DNA of 23,593 nucleotides from SZUA-217 sp036446835 (GCA_036446835.1 JAZFTT010000079.1:1-23593); one strand, 5' to 3'; positions 8,088 through 16,489 are shown, numbered from the stretch's first letter. Program-made: numbers and translations. Notes: generated by a model from the letters alone, not told the origin.

Positions 8088-9485
8088 ATGGTCAAGAGCC
8101 TGGAAGACCTCATCACGTCATACGGGAACCCAATCGAGATGTTGCGCAATGCGCAGGCCGGTCCGAACGTATACCCCGGGGTGCCGCCGGAGTTCACCAA
8201 CTGGCGAGATGAACAGGAAGCGTGGCAGAAAGCCTGCGTCCTCTTTGATCTGTCGTATCACATGGTCGATTTGACCCTGGAGGGACCCGATGCCCTGAAG
8301 CTACTCTCGTACCTAGGGTTCAACAGTTTTCAGGGCTTTCAAGCCGATGACGCCAAGCAGTTTGTCCCATGTAGCCATGACGGGTACGTCATCGGGGATG
8401 TGATCTTGTTCTACCTCGGCGACAACCAGTTTGACCTCGTCGGCCGAATTCCAGCTCTCAATTGGGTCAAATATCACGCAGAAAAGGGTGTTTATGACGT
8501 TGAATTCGAAGTGGATCAACGTGCGGCCGTTCGAAAGGATCCTTCACGACGAAAGTCGTACCGTCTCCAGATTCAGGGCCCATACGCCATGAGGACGATG
8601 GAGAAGGTCCTTGGAGGACCCGTGCCAAACGTAAGATTCTTTCGCATGACCTCGTTCGTCATTGCGGAAAAGCTGGTGCGGGCGCTTCGGCATGGAATGG
8701 CCGGTCAACCCGGTTTCGAGCTCTTTGGTCCGTGGGATGACAAGGAGGCTGTTCTGGCCGCATTGGTCGAGGCCGGCGAGGAGTTCGGCCTTCGGCGTGT
8801 GGGCGGGCGCGCCTACTCCACGAACACTCTCGAATCGGGTTGGATCCCTTCTCCTCTTCCTGCCGTTTACACCGGTGAGAAGATGAAGGCCTACCGTGAA
8901 TGGCTGCCGGCGGATGGTTACGAGGGTTCAGCGTCGGTTGGAGGCAGCTTCCGCTCCAGGAACATCGAGGATTACTACTTCACGCCGTGGGATTTGGGTT
9001 ACGGAGGATTTGTCAGGTTCGATCACGAGTTCATCGGTCGCGACGCACTCGAAGCCATGGCAGTCGAACCGCCACGGAAGAAGGTGACGCTCGCCCTCGA
9101 GAGCGATGATGTGCTTCGCGCCATCGGATCACAGCTGCAGAATGGTGATCGGGCCAGATTCATCGAGTTTCCGTCGGCGGTCTACTCGATGCATCCCTAC
9201 GACAACGTAACCGTGGATGGCGAGACAGTGGGCCGATCCACCTGGATCGGCTACAGCTCCAATGAGAGGAAGATGCTCACGCTGGCGGTGCTCGATAACG
9301 AATACGCGGTCCCGGGTACGGAAGTTATCTACCTGTGGGGGGAAGAGGACGGCGGTACGTCCAAACCGACTGTCGAAACACATGCGCAGTATGAGATGCG
9401 TGCCATCGTCAGTCCGGTGCCTTATGCCGAAGTCGCTCGCGAGTCCTATGCCGATCATCGGGGATGGCGGGCGAAGACTTCATAA
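8088..9485 (+). CDS. ligM: LigM/DesA-type tetrahydrofolate-dependent aromatic O-demethylase
   Basis: This 465-residue protein belongs to the GcvT-like aminomethyltransferase fold and has the length of sphingomonad LigM. Such enzymes move the methyl group of vanillate, 3-O-methylgallate (LigM) or syringate (DesA) to tetrahydrofolate, giving 5-methyl-THF and a free phenol. Family signatures are SLEDLI...MLRNAQ, VYPGVPPEFTNWRDEQ, LSYLGFNSF, PCSHDGYVIGDVILFYL, and C-terminal HPYDNVTVDGETVGRSTW and NERKMLTLAVLD. The ATG at 8088 is preceded by GGAGG at 8075-8079 with eight bases between; an in-frame ATG at 8073 would place that site inside the gene. The product on vanillate is protocatechuate, the substrate of LigAB. 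LigM versus DesA specificity cannot be decided by eye. Confidence 0.9.
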   Translation: MVKSLEDLITSYGNPIEMLRNAQAGPNVYPGVPPEFTNWRDEQEAWQKACVLFDLSYHMVDLTLEGPDALKLLSYLGFNSFQGFQADDAKQFVPCSHDGYVIGDVILFYLGDNQFDLVGRIPALNWVKYHAEKGVYDVEFEVDQRAAVRKDPSRRKSYRLQIQGPYAMRTMEKVLGGPVPNVRFFRMTSFVIAEKLVRALRHGMAGQPGFELFGPWDDKEAVLAALVEAGEEFGLRRVGGRAYSTNTLESGWIPSPLPAVYTGEKMKAYREWLPADGYEGSASVGGSFRSRNIEDYYFTPWDLGYGGFVRFDHEFIGRDALEAMAVEPPRKKVTLALESDDVLRAIGSQLQNGDRARFIEFPSAVYSMHPYDNVTVDGETVGRSTWIGYSSNERKMLTLAVLDNEYAVPGTEVIYLWGEEDGGTSKPTVETHAQYEMRAIVSPVPYAEVARESYADHRGWRAKTS

Positions 9486-9653
9486 ATGGTGGCGTGCCGC
9501 ACGGACAGGTCTACTTGCCAACCCTGCTCGATTTGGTGTTGGGAAGGTCGCGGCGCTCGACTGGTGGCCATCGAGGAATGCGGACGCATGTCGCCCGGGA
9601 AGCAGCCGAAAGTCGTCTCCGGCTTGCTCGCGAAGTGGCCGGTCTCCGTTTGA
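9486..9653 (+). pseudogene. Remnant of an alpha/beta hydrolase C-terminus (55-codon ORF after ligM)
   Basis: An ATG follows the ligM TAA directly and in the same frame, opening a 55-codon ORF. Its first 20 or so residues resemble nothing I recognise. From about 9551 the frame reads ARLVAIEECGRMSPGKQP and on to a VSV-stop end, matching the C-terminus of the intact hydrolase. The catalytic His is Arg here (CGHMS to CGRMS), and the fold core and nucleophile are absent, so it cannot be an active hydrolase. I read it as the scar of a duplication or of the loss of a paralogous gene. Confidence 0.75.
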
Positions 9654-9667
9654 CCTTTCGCTTGAGC
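9551..9667 (+). repeat. Imperfect direct repeat, right copy
   Basis: This is the second copy of the hydrolase 3' end described at 7855-7971. It carries about a dozen substitutions and no gap. It stops just before the short leader of ligU. The -35-like TTGACG of the left copy is TTGAGC here. Confidence 0.85.
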
Positions 9668-9691
9668 ATTTCTAGCAGCGATACTTAGCCC

Positions 9692-10759
9692 ATGGATTCT
9701 GTGCGATGCATGGTGATGCGAGGAGGCACCTCCAAAGGTGCCTACTTCCTCGAAAGCGACCTGCCCACCGATCATGGTGAGCGAGACGACCTGTTGCTTC
9801 GCATTATGGGGACGCCCGACGCTCGCCAGATCGACGGAATCGGGGGTGCCCACCCACTAACCAGCAAGGTGGCCGTGGTCCGTGCATCAGCTGATGACAA
9901 CATCGACGTCGAATATCTCTTTCTGCAGCTGGGTGTTGACGAGGCCAGCGTGAGCGACCGGCAGAACTGTGGGAATCTTCTCGCTGGCGTGGCGCCTTTT
10001 GCCATCGAGCGCGGTGTGATCGATGTGGATAACGGCGAAGTTGCGGTGCGAATCCTGATGCTCAACACCGACAGCGTCGCCACCGCCCATTTCGAGGTCA
10101 GAGATGGGCAGCCGATCTACGACGGTGACACGGTGATCTCGGGCGTTCCCGGAACTGGAGCGCCAATACGCCTTGATTTCGAAGGGACGGCGGGCGGTTC
10201 GACGGGGGCGCTACTGCCGACCGGCAACGCGGTTGACATTCTCTCAGGAGTGGCGGTAACGATGGTTGACAACGGCATGCCTGCCGTTGTCATGCGTGCC
10301 GACGCCATGGGAATAACAGGTTACGAGACCTGTGCCGAGCTCGAGTCCGATGACGACCTGGTTGTGCTCCTGGAGAAGATTCGGTTGCAAGCAGGGGAGA
10401 TGATGAATCTGGGCGACGTGTCGGAGACGACCGTGCCCAAGATGACCATGGTGGCTCCGCCGCGCGAAGGCGGCCACGTTTCCACCCGAACCTTCATTCC
10501 TCATCGCTGTCATCAGGCGATTGGGGTTCTGGGCGCCGTATCGGTGGCGACGGCATGTCTGATTCCTGGTTCGCCCGGATCTCAGGTCATCAACATCGAA
10601 GCCGGCGCCACCACCGTGACGCTCGAGCATCCCTCGGGCACTTTCGACGCCGCGGTTGAAATCTCGTTCTCCGATGGGCTGGCTACTGTCGAGCGGGCGG
10701 GGATCATCCGGACAACGCGCAAGCTCATGGACGGCCTTGTTTACCCGAGGTCTGGGTGA
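9692..10759 (+). CDS. ligU: 4-oxalomesaconate isomerase/tautomerase (LigU/GalD, PrpF family)
   Basis: This 355-residue protein has the duplicated PrpF/DAP-epimerase-like fold. In the protocatechuate 4,5-cleavage and gallate pathways it shifts the double bond or tautomer of 4-oxalomesaconate so that the hydratase can act. MVMRGGTSKGAYF at the N-terminus, Lys59 in GGAHPLTSK and Cys93 in RQNCGN match the catalytic Lys/Cys pair described for LigU. STGALLPTGN and the C-terminal GIIRTTRKLMDG block also fit. No Shine-Dalgarno sequence is evident before the ATG at 9692, and a very short leader is possible. The stop overlaps the ligI ATG as TGATG. PrpF itself (2-methylaconitate isomerase) is the main alternative; context strongly favours LigU/GalD. 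Confidence 0.9.
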   Translation: MDSVRCMVMRGGTSKGAYFLESDLPTDHGERDDLLLRIMGTPDARQIDGIGGAHPLTSKVAVVRASADDNIDVEYLFLQLGVDEASVSDRQNCGNLLAGVAPFAIERGVIDVDNGEVAVRILMLNTDSVATAHFEVRDGQPIYDGDTVISGVPGTGAPIRLDFEGTAGGSTGALLPTGNAVDILSGVAVTMVDNGMPAVVMRADAMGITGYETCAELESDDDLVVLLEKIRLQAGEMMNLGDVSETTVPKMTMVAPPREGGHVSTRTFIPHRCHQAIGVLGAVSVATACLIPGSPGSQVINIEAGATTVTLEHPSGTFDAAVEISFSDGLATVERAGIIRTTRKLMDGLVYPRSG

Positions 10760-11649
10760 TGGAGACGCCTGAGCCGACGATTCCACCACCGAAACGCGAT
10801 TCGCATCCGCCTACGACGTTCACGCCGCCCCCGCGAGCCACTGATGCGCATTGTCATATTTTCGGTCCGGCGGACGTCTTCCCGTTCGCAGATAATCGGA
10901 CCTACACCCCTCCCGATTCGGGACTCGATGAGTTCAAGAAACTTCAGCAGGGTCTCGGACTCACCCGCGCTGTATTTGTGCAGGCGTCGTGTCATGGCAC
11001 GGACAACTCGGCGATGGTCGACGCTTTGGTGCGAGGTGAAGGCAAATACGCGGGCGTTGCGATGATCGATGACTCCCACACCGACCAAGAACTCGAGGAA
11101 CTCCATGATGCCGGTGTTCGGGGAATTCGCTTCAACTTCGTCAAGCACCTCGGCGGCGCACCCGATATAGAGAGATTCTGGCGGCTTGTCGCCAGAGTGG
11201 CGCCGATGGGTTGGCACGTCGAACTCCATTTCGACGCCAAGGATCTTGCCGAGCATTCGGGCCTGTTCGAACGAATGCCGGTGCCCTACATCATCGATCA
11301 CATGGCGCGTGTCGACGCCGCGGCGGGTGTCAAACAGACATCTTTTCAACAGTTGCTCCTGATGCTCGAGGGAGATGAGCGGGCATGGGTCAAGATCTCC
11401 GGGGCAGAACGTCTCACTGCCGATGGACAGCCGCCCTACGACGATGTGGTTCCTTTCGCTCGCCGCTTGGTCGAGGTGGCTCCCGATCGTGTGCTTTGGG
11501 GTACCGACTGGCCACATCCCAATGTTCGTCACATGCCCGACGACGGCGACCTTGCCGATCTTCTATCTGCGATCGCCCCGGAGGAAGAGACGCGGTACCG
11601 GATACTGGTTCAAAACCCGGAGGTCTTATACGACTTCGCCCAGCACTGA
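10759..11649 (+). CDS. ligI: LigI, 2-pyrone-4,6-dicarboxylate lactonase
   Basis: LigI hydrolyses the lactone made by LigC to 4-oxalomesaconate. It is an amidohydrolase-superfamily enzyme that works without a metal. The 296-residue product has ATDAHCHIFGP (His31, His33), ELHFDAKDL (His157), YIIDHMARVD (His181) and LWGTDWPHPN (Asp250), all close to the sphingomonad LigI layout. The ATG at 10759 shares one base with the ligU stop (TGATG); a GTG one codon earlier is less likely. A Pro-rich leader of about 25 residues precedes the barrel. Confidence 0.94.
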   Translation: METPEPTIPPPKRDSHPPTTFTPPPRATDAHCHIFGPADVFPFADNRTYTPPDSGLDEFKKLQQGLGLTRAVFVQASCHGTDNSAMVDALVRGEGKYAGVAMIDDSHTDQELEELHDAGVRGIRFNFVKHLGGAPDIERFWRLVARVAPMGWHVELHFDAKDLAEHSGLFERMPVPYIIDHMARVDAAAGVKQTSFQQLLLMLEGDERAWVKISGAERLTADGQPPYDDVVPFARRLVEVAPDRVLWGTDWPHPNVRHMPDDGDLADLLSAIAPEEETRYRILVQNPEVLYDFAQH

Positions 11650-11679
11650 GAGTTGGTGCAGCGAGCGAGCGGTCACGAT

Positions 11680-13266
11680 ATGAACGATGAGCGCTATCAG
11701 GTCATTGTTGTAGGCAGCGGCCCTGTCGGAGCTGGGCTGGCTATCGACCTTGGCCATCGCGGTGTGTCCTGCGCGCTAGTGGAGCGGCACGCCACAATCC
11801 ATGCGATCCCGAAGGGGCAGAATCTCACCCAGCGCACGATGGAGCACTTCCGCTTCTGGGGCGTAGAAGATGAGATACGCGCAGCCCGGATAATGCCCCC
11901 CGACTACGGGATGGGCGGACTCATCGCCTACGGGAACCTGCTGAGTGGCTATTCGCACAATTGGTATCAAAGACGTCAGGTACGTCCTTATTACTTCACC
12001 GACAGTGAGCGCCTCCCCCAGTACCAAACGGAGCATGTGCTCCGAACCAAGGTTGCGGAACTGTCAGCTGTCGACACCTTGTTTGGGTGGACTGCAGAAA
12101 GGATTAGTCAGGATGACGGGGGAGTGCGGGTGATCGTGACACCCGAGGGAGGAGGCTTCCAACGCGTTCTCGAGGCGGACTACTTGGTGGGATGCGACGG
12201 AAGCCATTCCGTTGTGAGAGAGGATGCGGGAATCCCGGAAACGCGCTCCGAGCACGACAAGGTCATGGTTCTGCTGGTGTTTCGCTCACGCCAGCTCCAT
12301 GAGATTCTCGAGAGATTCGGCGATGTCTCCTTCTTCAACGCTCTCCATCCTTCCCTTGACGGCTATTGGCAGTTGCTGGGACGGGTTGACGTTGGAGAGC
12401 GTTGGTTTTTTCATGCTCCGGTACCACCGGGCACGACAGCGGAGAGCTTTGACTTCGCCGGGTTGCTCCAAAACGCGGTTGGCGCAGAGTTTGAGATCGA
12501 GTTCGACTATGTCGGCTTCTGGGATCTGCGGATAGCTGTCGCGAACACCTATCGATTCGATCGAGTGTTCATCGCTGGAGACGCGGCCCATAGTCACCCT
12601 CCTTATGGCGGTTTCGGGATCAACACGGGTCTCGAGGACGCTCGTAACCTTGGATGGAAGCTGGCGGCGACGTTGAATGGCTGGGGATCGGAAGCACTAT
12701 TGGCCTCCTACGACGAGGAGCGCCGACCGGTTTTCGAGTCGACTGCACGGGATTTCATCGAGACGTTCATCGAGAACGACCGTGAGTTTCTTTGCCGGTA
12801 CGACCCTGAGCGAAACCTGCCCGAATTCGAGAAGGCTTGGAGACACCGGGAGTCGAATGCCAATGCAGACGTGATTGCATTCGAACCTCACTACGAAGGT
12901 TCTCCTGTGGTGTTCGGACCCGATCACGGTGTGACCAGCGCACTTGGCTCGCATCAATTCGTGGCACAGGCCGGACATCATTTGGCGCCGAAGCCGCTGT
13001 CGTCAGGGGCCGACTTGTTCGACGAACTTGGCGTCGGGTTCTCGTTGATCGCGCTCGACGCTGATGATGTCGACGTCGAGACGTTCCAGACGGCCGCAGC
13101 TGGGCTAGGAGTCCCGTTGAAATCGATCCGTGACAGCCTTGCAGATGGGCGCGACGTGTACGGGACACGGTTCGTTCTGGTGCGTCCAGATCACTTTGTC
13201 AGCTGGGTCGGAAACAGCGCACCCGTTGATGCCAATCACATCTTGAGTCGTTCTGCCGGTGGCTGA
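11680..13266 (+). CDS. FAD-dependent aromatic monooxygenase (PheA/TfdB/MhpA type)
   Basis: This 528-residue flavoprotein hydroxylase has the FAD fingerprint VVGSGPVGAGL at residues 11-20, the DG motif YLVGCDGSHSVVRE (168-181) and the GD motif VFIAGDAAHSHPPYGGFGIN (296-315), followed by DARNLGWKL. The C-terminal region from about residue 425 resembles the thioredoxin-like tail of phenol hydroxylases and ends with FVLVRPDHFVSWVG. It likely adds a hydroxyl group to a phenolic ring in the cytosol with NAD(P)H, but the substrate is unknown. I chose the ATG at 11680; a TTG at 11653, three bases after the ligI stop, is an alternative. Last gene of the plus-strand operon, it faces the molybdenum hydroxylase gene with only three bases between stops. 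Confidence 0.87.
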   Translation: MNDERYQVIVVGSGPVGAGLAIDLGHRGVSCALVERHATIHAIPKGQNLTQRTMEHFRFWGVEDEIRAARIMPPDYGMGGLIAYGNLLSGYSHNWYQRRQVRPYYFTDSERLPQYQTEHVLRTKVAELSAVDTLFGWTAERISQDDGGVRVIVTPEGGGFQRVLEADYLVGCDGSHSVVREDAGIPETRSEHDKVMVLLVFRSRQLHEILERFGDVSFFNALHPSLDGYWQLLGRVDVGERWFFHAPVPPGTTAESFDFAGLLQNAVGAEFEIEFDYVGFWDLRIAVANTYRFDRVFIAGDAAHSHPPYGGFGINTGLEDARNLGWKLAATLNGWGSEALLASYDEERRPVFESTARDFIETFIENDREFLCRYDPERNLPEFEKAWRHRESNANADVIAFEPHYEGSPVVFGPDHGVTSALGSHQFVAQAGHHLAPKPLSSGADLFDELGVGFSLIALDADDVDVETFQTAAAGLGVPLKSIRDSLADGRDVYGTRFVLVRPDHFVSWVGNSAPVDANHILSRSAGG

Positions 13267-13269
13267 TAG

Positions 13270-15567
13270 TTACGAGGCCACGGAACGCGCAGCCTGGATC
13301 GCATGCCAAACCCGATTCGCTCGCAGAGGCATCTGTAATTCGGTGACGTCGTAGGGAGCAAGTGCATCAAGGGCTGCGTTGACTATGGCCGGCGGCGCTC
13401 CGATGCAACCCGCCTCGCCGGTCCCTTTGACGCCAAGAGGGTTGGAGGGTGCGGGATGGACCAGCCGGTCCGAGATGATCTCGGGGATGTCCACGGCGCG
13501 CGGAATCGGGTAATCCATCATCGTGGCAGTTATCGGGATGGCGTCTTCGCTGTACACGATTTCCTCCATCAATGCCTGACCTATGCCTTGAACCAAAGAG
13601 CCATGTAGTTGGCCTTGGACGATCATCGGATTGAGGACGTTGCCACAGTCGTCCACCGCGATCATTCGCTGAATCTGCACCAGCCCGGTCTCGAGGTCCA
13701 CCTCGACAACGGCGATGTGGACTCCATACGGAAAGGTCTGGATCCCGGGGACGTATATCTCTTGGTGGCGAAGGGAGGTGCCGTTGTCCCAACCATGTGT
13801 GGCCACTTCTGCGAGGGGGATGGCAGAAGCGGGAACGCCGACGACCTGAAATGCGCCGGATTCGAGAATCAGGTCGGCCGGTGAGGCCTCGAGCATTTCT
13901 GCCGCGATCTCACGCGCTTGTTCTCGAACCCGGATGGCCATGCGAAACGCGGCCGAGGCGCCTGCTTGAGTCGATCTGCTGCCATACGTGCCAACACCCT
14001 CGGCGACCTCGTCTGTGTCGCCCGCGACGACGCTCACCCGAGCCGGGTCGATGTCGAACACTTCGGCCACGGTTTGTGCCCAGACTGTCTGGTGTCCTTG
14101 GCCTGCTGCCGTAGATCCGGTCCGGACGACCACCTCTCCGTTGGCATTGAGCTCGACGTCAGCGAATTCGCCGCTGTCGGCAGGGCCGCCGGTGCGCTCG
14201 ATGAAGGCTCCGATCCCGAGTCCGAGAGGGTTCAAGCCCGTCTTCAGCCGGCGGGTCTGCTCGGTCCGAACCGCATCCACATCCACGAGTTCCAGAGCCT
14301 TGGCCAGCGCGGCCTCGTAGTCGCCGCTGTCGTAAGTGGCTCCCGTGGATGTTGCGTAGGGGAGTGACTCCTTGGTGATGAAGTTGATCCTTCGGACTTC
14401 GGCCGGATCGAGTCCGGCTTTGCGAGCGAACGAATCGATAGCTCGTTCAATTGCGAAGGCGGCTTCCGGCCTTCCTGCCCCGCGGTAGGGGCCGGTAGGC
14501 GCGCGGTTGGTCACCGCGATACTCATCTTGATCGTCAGATCCTCAATGTCGTAGAGGCCACCAGCGACGAACCTGGATATCGATGGAATGAGGAAGCCGC
14601 CTTGTGGGTAGGCACCCACATCGGCGACGATCTCGACTCGTGCCCGCCGGATCCGACCTGAAGTCTCTCCGTGAAACGTCACCCGGTGGGTCTGGCTTCG
14701 GCCGTGTGTGCCCGCCGTCAGATGCTCCCGTCGTGACTCGAGCCACATGACGGGTTTGTTGAGGCGGGCCGCTGCCGCGCAGACAGCAGCGTATTCGGTG
14801 AAGAACACCCCCTTGAGCCCGAAGGCACCCCCGACGTCGGGGACGACTACACGGACTCGATCGGGACCTATCCCGAGCGCCGAGGCCAGCTGTGCTTTCA
14901 GGCGGTGCGGTGCCTGATGGCCGCACGTCACCGTCAACCGGCCGTCTGGGTCCGGTTCGCAGAGGACCGTGAGGCCTTCGATGGCCAGCGCAGCGACTCG
15001 CTGGCTGTGAGTCTCGACAGTGACAGAGACGGGCAGCTCTTTGTGGACCCGAGAGTCTGATTCGATCAGTGACGTGGTCATTACGTTGTCTTCGGTGAAC
15101 AATCGAGGCTCAACTCGAGCTTCGTCGGGTTCCCACGCCATGGCTGTCGGAAGGTCGTCGATGTCAGGCCAGATGACCCCAGCGGCGTCCACTGCGGTTA
15201 CTTCCGAATCGGCGATGACGATCGCGATGGGCTCGCCGACATATCGAACCCGATCCTTGGCAAGGAGGGGACGGGTCACATCTGAGCGGTCCAAGCCCAA
15301 GGGAGGGGCGAGATCGGGCAGGCCAAGATCGTTGCCCGTGAGAATGGCGACCACTCCTGGCATTGATCTTGCTTGCCCGACTTCCACCGAATTCAAGGTT
15401 CCGTGCGGGATCGGGCTGCGAACGAACGAAGCGTGGAGAGTCTCCGGGGTCGCCAGGTCAGCAACAAATCGGCCTTGCCCAGTCACGAGGGCGCGGTCTT
15501 CGAATCTCTTGCGCGACTTTCCAAGGATCCGGAGTTCGTCCGGGTTCCAATGCTCAGCGATAGTCAC
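13270..15567 (-). CDS. Xanthine dehydrogenase family molybdopterin-binding large subunit (CoxL-like, form II type)
   Basis: This 765-residue protein is a complete catalytic subunit of the molybdenum hydroxylase family. I see the N-terminal aldehyde oxidase hammerhead domain (RFVADL...HASFVRSP), DVGGAFGLKG (244-253), PYRGAGRPEA (360-369), GQGHQT (489-494), and VKGTGEAG with the likely catalytic Glu718. The PYRGAGR loop resembles the AYRGAGR of form II CoxL-like proteins and lacks the Cys of the AYRCSFR loop in true CO dehydrogenase, so oxidation of an aldehyde or aromatic ring is more likely. Its GTG start overlaps the stop of the SDR gene as GTGA. The usual FAD (medium) and 2Fe-2S (small) subunits are not in the window. 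Confidence 0.9.
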   Translation of the reverse strand: MTIAEHWNPDELRILGKSRKRFEDRALVTGQGRFVADLATPETLHASFVRSPIPHGTLNSVEVGQARSMPGVVAILTGNDLGLPDLAPPLGLDRSDVTRPLLAKDRVRYVGEPIAIVIADSEVTAVDAAGVIWPDIDDLPTAMAWEPDEARVEPRLFTEDNVMTTSLIESDSRVHKELPVSVTVETHSQRVAALAIEGLTVLCEPDPDGRLTVTCGHQAPHRLKAQLASALGIGPDRVRVVVPDVGGAFGLKGVFFTEYAAVCAAAARLNKPVMWLESRREHLTAGTHGRSQTHRVTFHGETSGRIRRARVEIVADVGAYPQGGFLIPSISRFVAGGLYDIEDLTIKMSIAVTNRAPTGPYRGAGRPEAAFAIERAIDSFARKAGLDPAEVRRINFITKESLPYATSTGATYDSGDYEAALAKALELVDVDAVRTEQTRRLKTGLNPLGLGIGAFIERTGGPADSGEFADVELNANGEVVVRTGSTAAGQGHQTVWAQTVAEVFDIDPARVSVVAGDTDEVAEGVGTYGSRSTQAGASAAFRMAIRVREQAREIAAEMLEASPADLILESGAFQVVGVPASAIPLAEVATHGWDNGTSLRHQEIYVPGIQTFPYGVHIAVVEVDLETGLVQIQRMIAVDDCGNVLNPMIVQGQLHGSLVQGIGQALMEEIVYSEDAIPITATMMDYPIPRAVDIPEIISDRLVHPAPSNPLGVKGTGEAGCIGAPPAIVNAALDALAPYDVTELQMPLRANRVWHAIQAARSVAS

Positions 15568-16379
15568 TGGACTGCCAGCCGTCCTCCATCTACGGGAAGG
15601 TTCACCCCGGTCACATATGACGCATCAGGTGAGGCCAAGAACGCGACGACCGTGCCGATATCCGACGGGTTGCCCAATCGGCCTGCCGGGATGGCTTCGA
15701 GGGCGGCCCGTTCGACTTGTTCGATGCTTTTTCCGGATCTCTCAGCCATCCGACCCATGGTGGTCCTCAGTCTCGAAGTATCGATCGAGCCGGGAAGAAT
15801 GTTATTGACGGTGATGCCATGGGGGGCCAGCTCAGCTGCCAGTGTCTTTCCCCATTGAGCAACCGCACCCCGGATGGTGTTCGAAACTCCGAGGTTGGGT
15901 ATCGGTGTGACCACCGAAGACGAGATGATATTGATTATTCGGCCATATCCGGCTTCGATCATGCCGTCCTTGGTTTCGTGTACGAGTGCCTGGTTGCACA
16001 AGATGTGCATCTCAAACCCGTTGGTGAGAGCTGCGGCGCCAGCCTCGGCGAGAGGCCCAGGAGCAGGGCCTCCCGTGTTGTTTATCAGGATTTGGACTGG
16101 GCCGTTATCCGACACGTCAGCCTTGGCGGCAGCCCTGACCGCCTTCCAGTCGGAAAAGTCGACAGTCATCGCGCCATGGGTTTGGTCGAGGGGTTGGGGT
16201 AGGGAAGAGCGAGCCTCGTCGAGAGTGTCGGCGCTTCTCCCCATCACGGTCACTGTTGCTCCGGCCTGGGCCAGGGCCACGGCACATCCCAAACCGATGC
16301 CTTTGGAACCGCCACCGACCAGAGCTCTCATGCCCGCGAGCGGTGACAAGCGTTCGTTCAGATCAGAAGGCGTGGGCAT
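15564..16379 (-). CDS. SDR-family protein with degenerate catalytic motif (BKR-like)
   Basis: This 271-residue protein has the Rossmann fold of short-chain dehydrogenases, with LVGGGSKGIGLG (20-31), ILINNTGGPAPGPL (98-110) and the C-terminal YVTGVNLPVDGG. The active-site region is unusual: after NIISSS the expected Tyr-x-x-x-Lys reads Ser166-Asn-Thr-Ile-Arg170. A beta-ketoacyl-ACP-reductase-like SDR subgroup with an imperfect tetrad is known, so this is probably a family trait and not decay. The start is uncertain: ATG at 16379 is used here, with TTG at 16388 possible and no clear Shine-Dalgarno sequence for either. Its stop overlaps the large-subunit gene, so the two are coupled. The substrate is unknown; it may act on an aromatic alcohol or ketone. 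Confidence 0.82.
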   Translation of the reverse strand: MPTPSDLNERLSPLAGMRALVGGGSKGIGLGCAVALAQAGATVTVMGRSADTLDEARSSLPQPLDQTHGAMTVDFSDWKAVRAAAKADVSDNGPVQILINNTGGPAPGPLAEAGAAALTNGFEMHILCNQALVHETKDGMIEAGYGRIINIISSSVVTPIPNLGVSNTIRGAVAQWGKTLAAELAPHGITVNNILPGSIDTSRLRTTMGRMAERSGKSIEQVERAALEAIPAGRLGNPSDIGTVVAFLASPDASYVTGVNLPVDGGRLAVQ

Positions 16380-16400
16380 ACGGGGCAAGAATACGCGTCG

Positions 16401-16413
16401 CGCGCCAGGCGCG
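16401..16413. repeat. 13-bp inverted repeat CGCGCC-A-GGCGCG
   Basis: This perfect six-base inverted repeat around one central base lies in the 110-base gap between the two SDR genes, upstream of the second. It may be an operator or a weak hairpin; in GC-rich DNA it may also be chance. Confidence 0.3.
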
Positions 16414-16489
16414 TTGTCTGAGCGACTCTGGTGGCGTGAACCCGATCACAAGCTATCGCAGATGTTCGAGTGGTCGCTCGGCCAACAAC

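Noticed and set aside
10741..11532. Long minus-strand open frame opposite ligI
   Set aside because: LigI on the plus strand has all expected catalytic residues; the antisense translation resembles no family.
13270..15567. Carbon monoxide dehydrogenase large subunit (CoxL form I)
   Set aside because: The active-site loop reads PYRGAGR, without the Cys of the AYRCSFR loop in true CO dehydrogenase, and coxM/coxS are absent.
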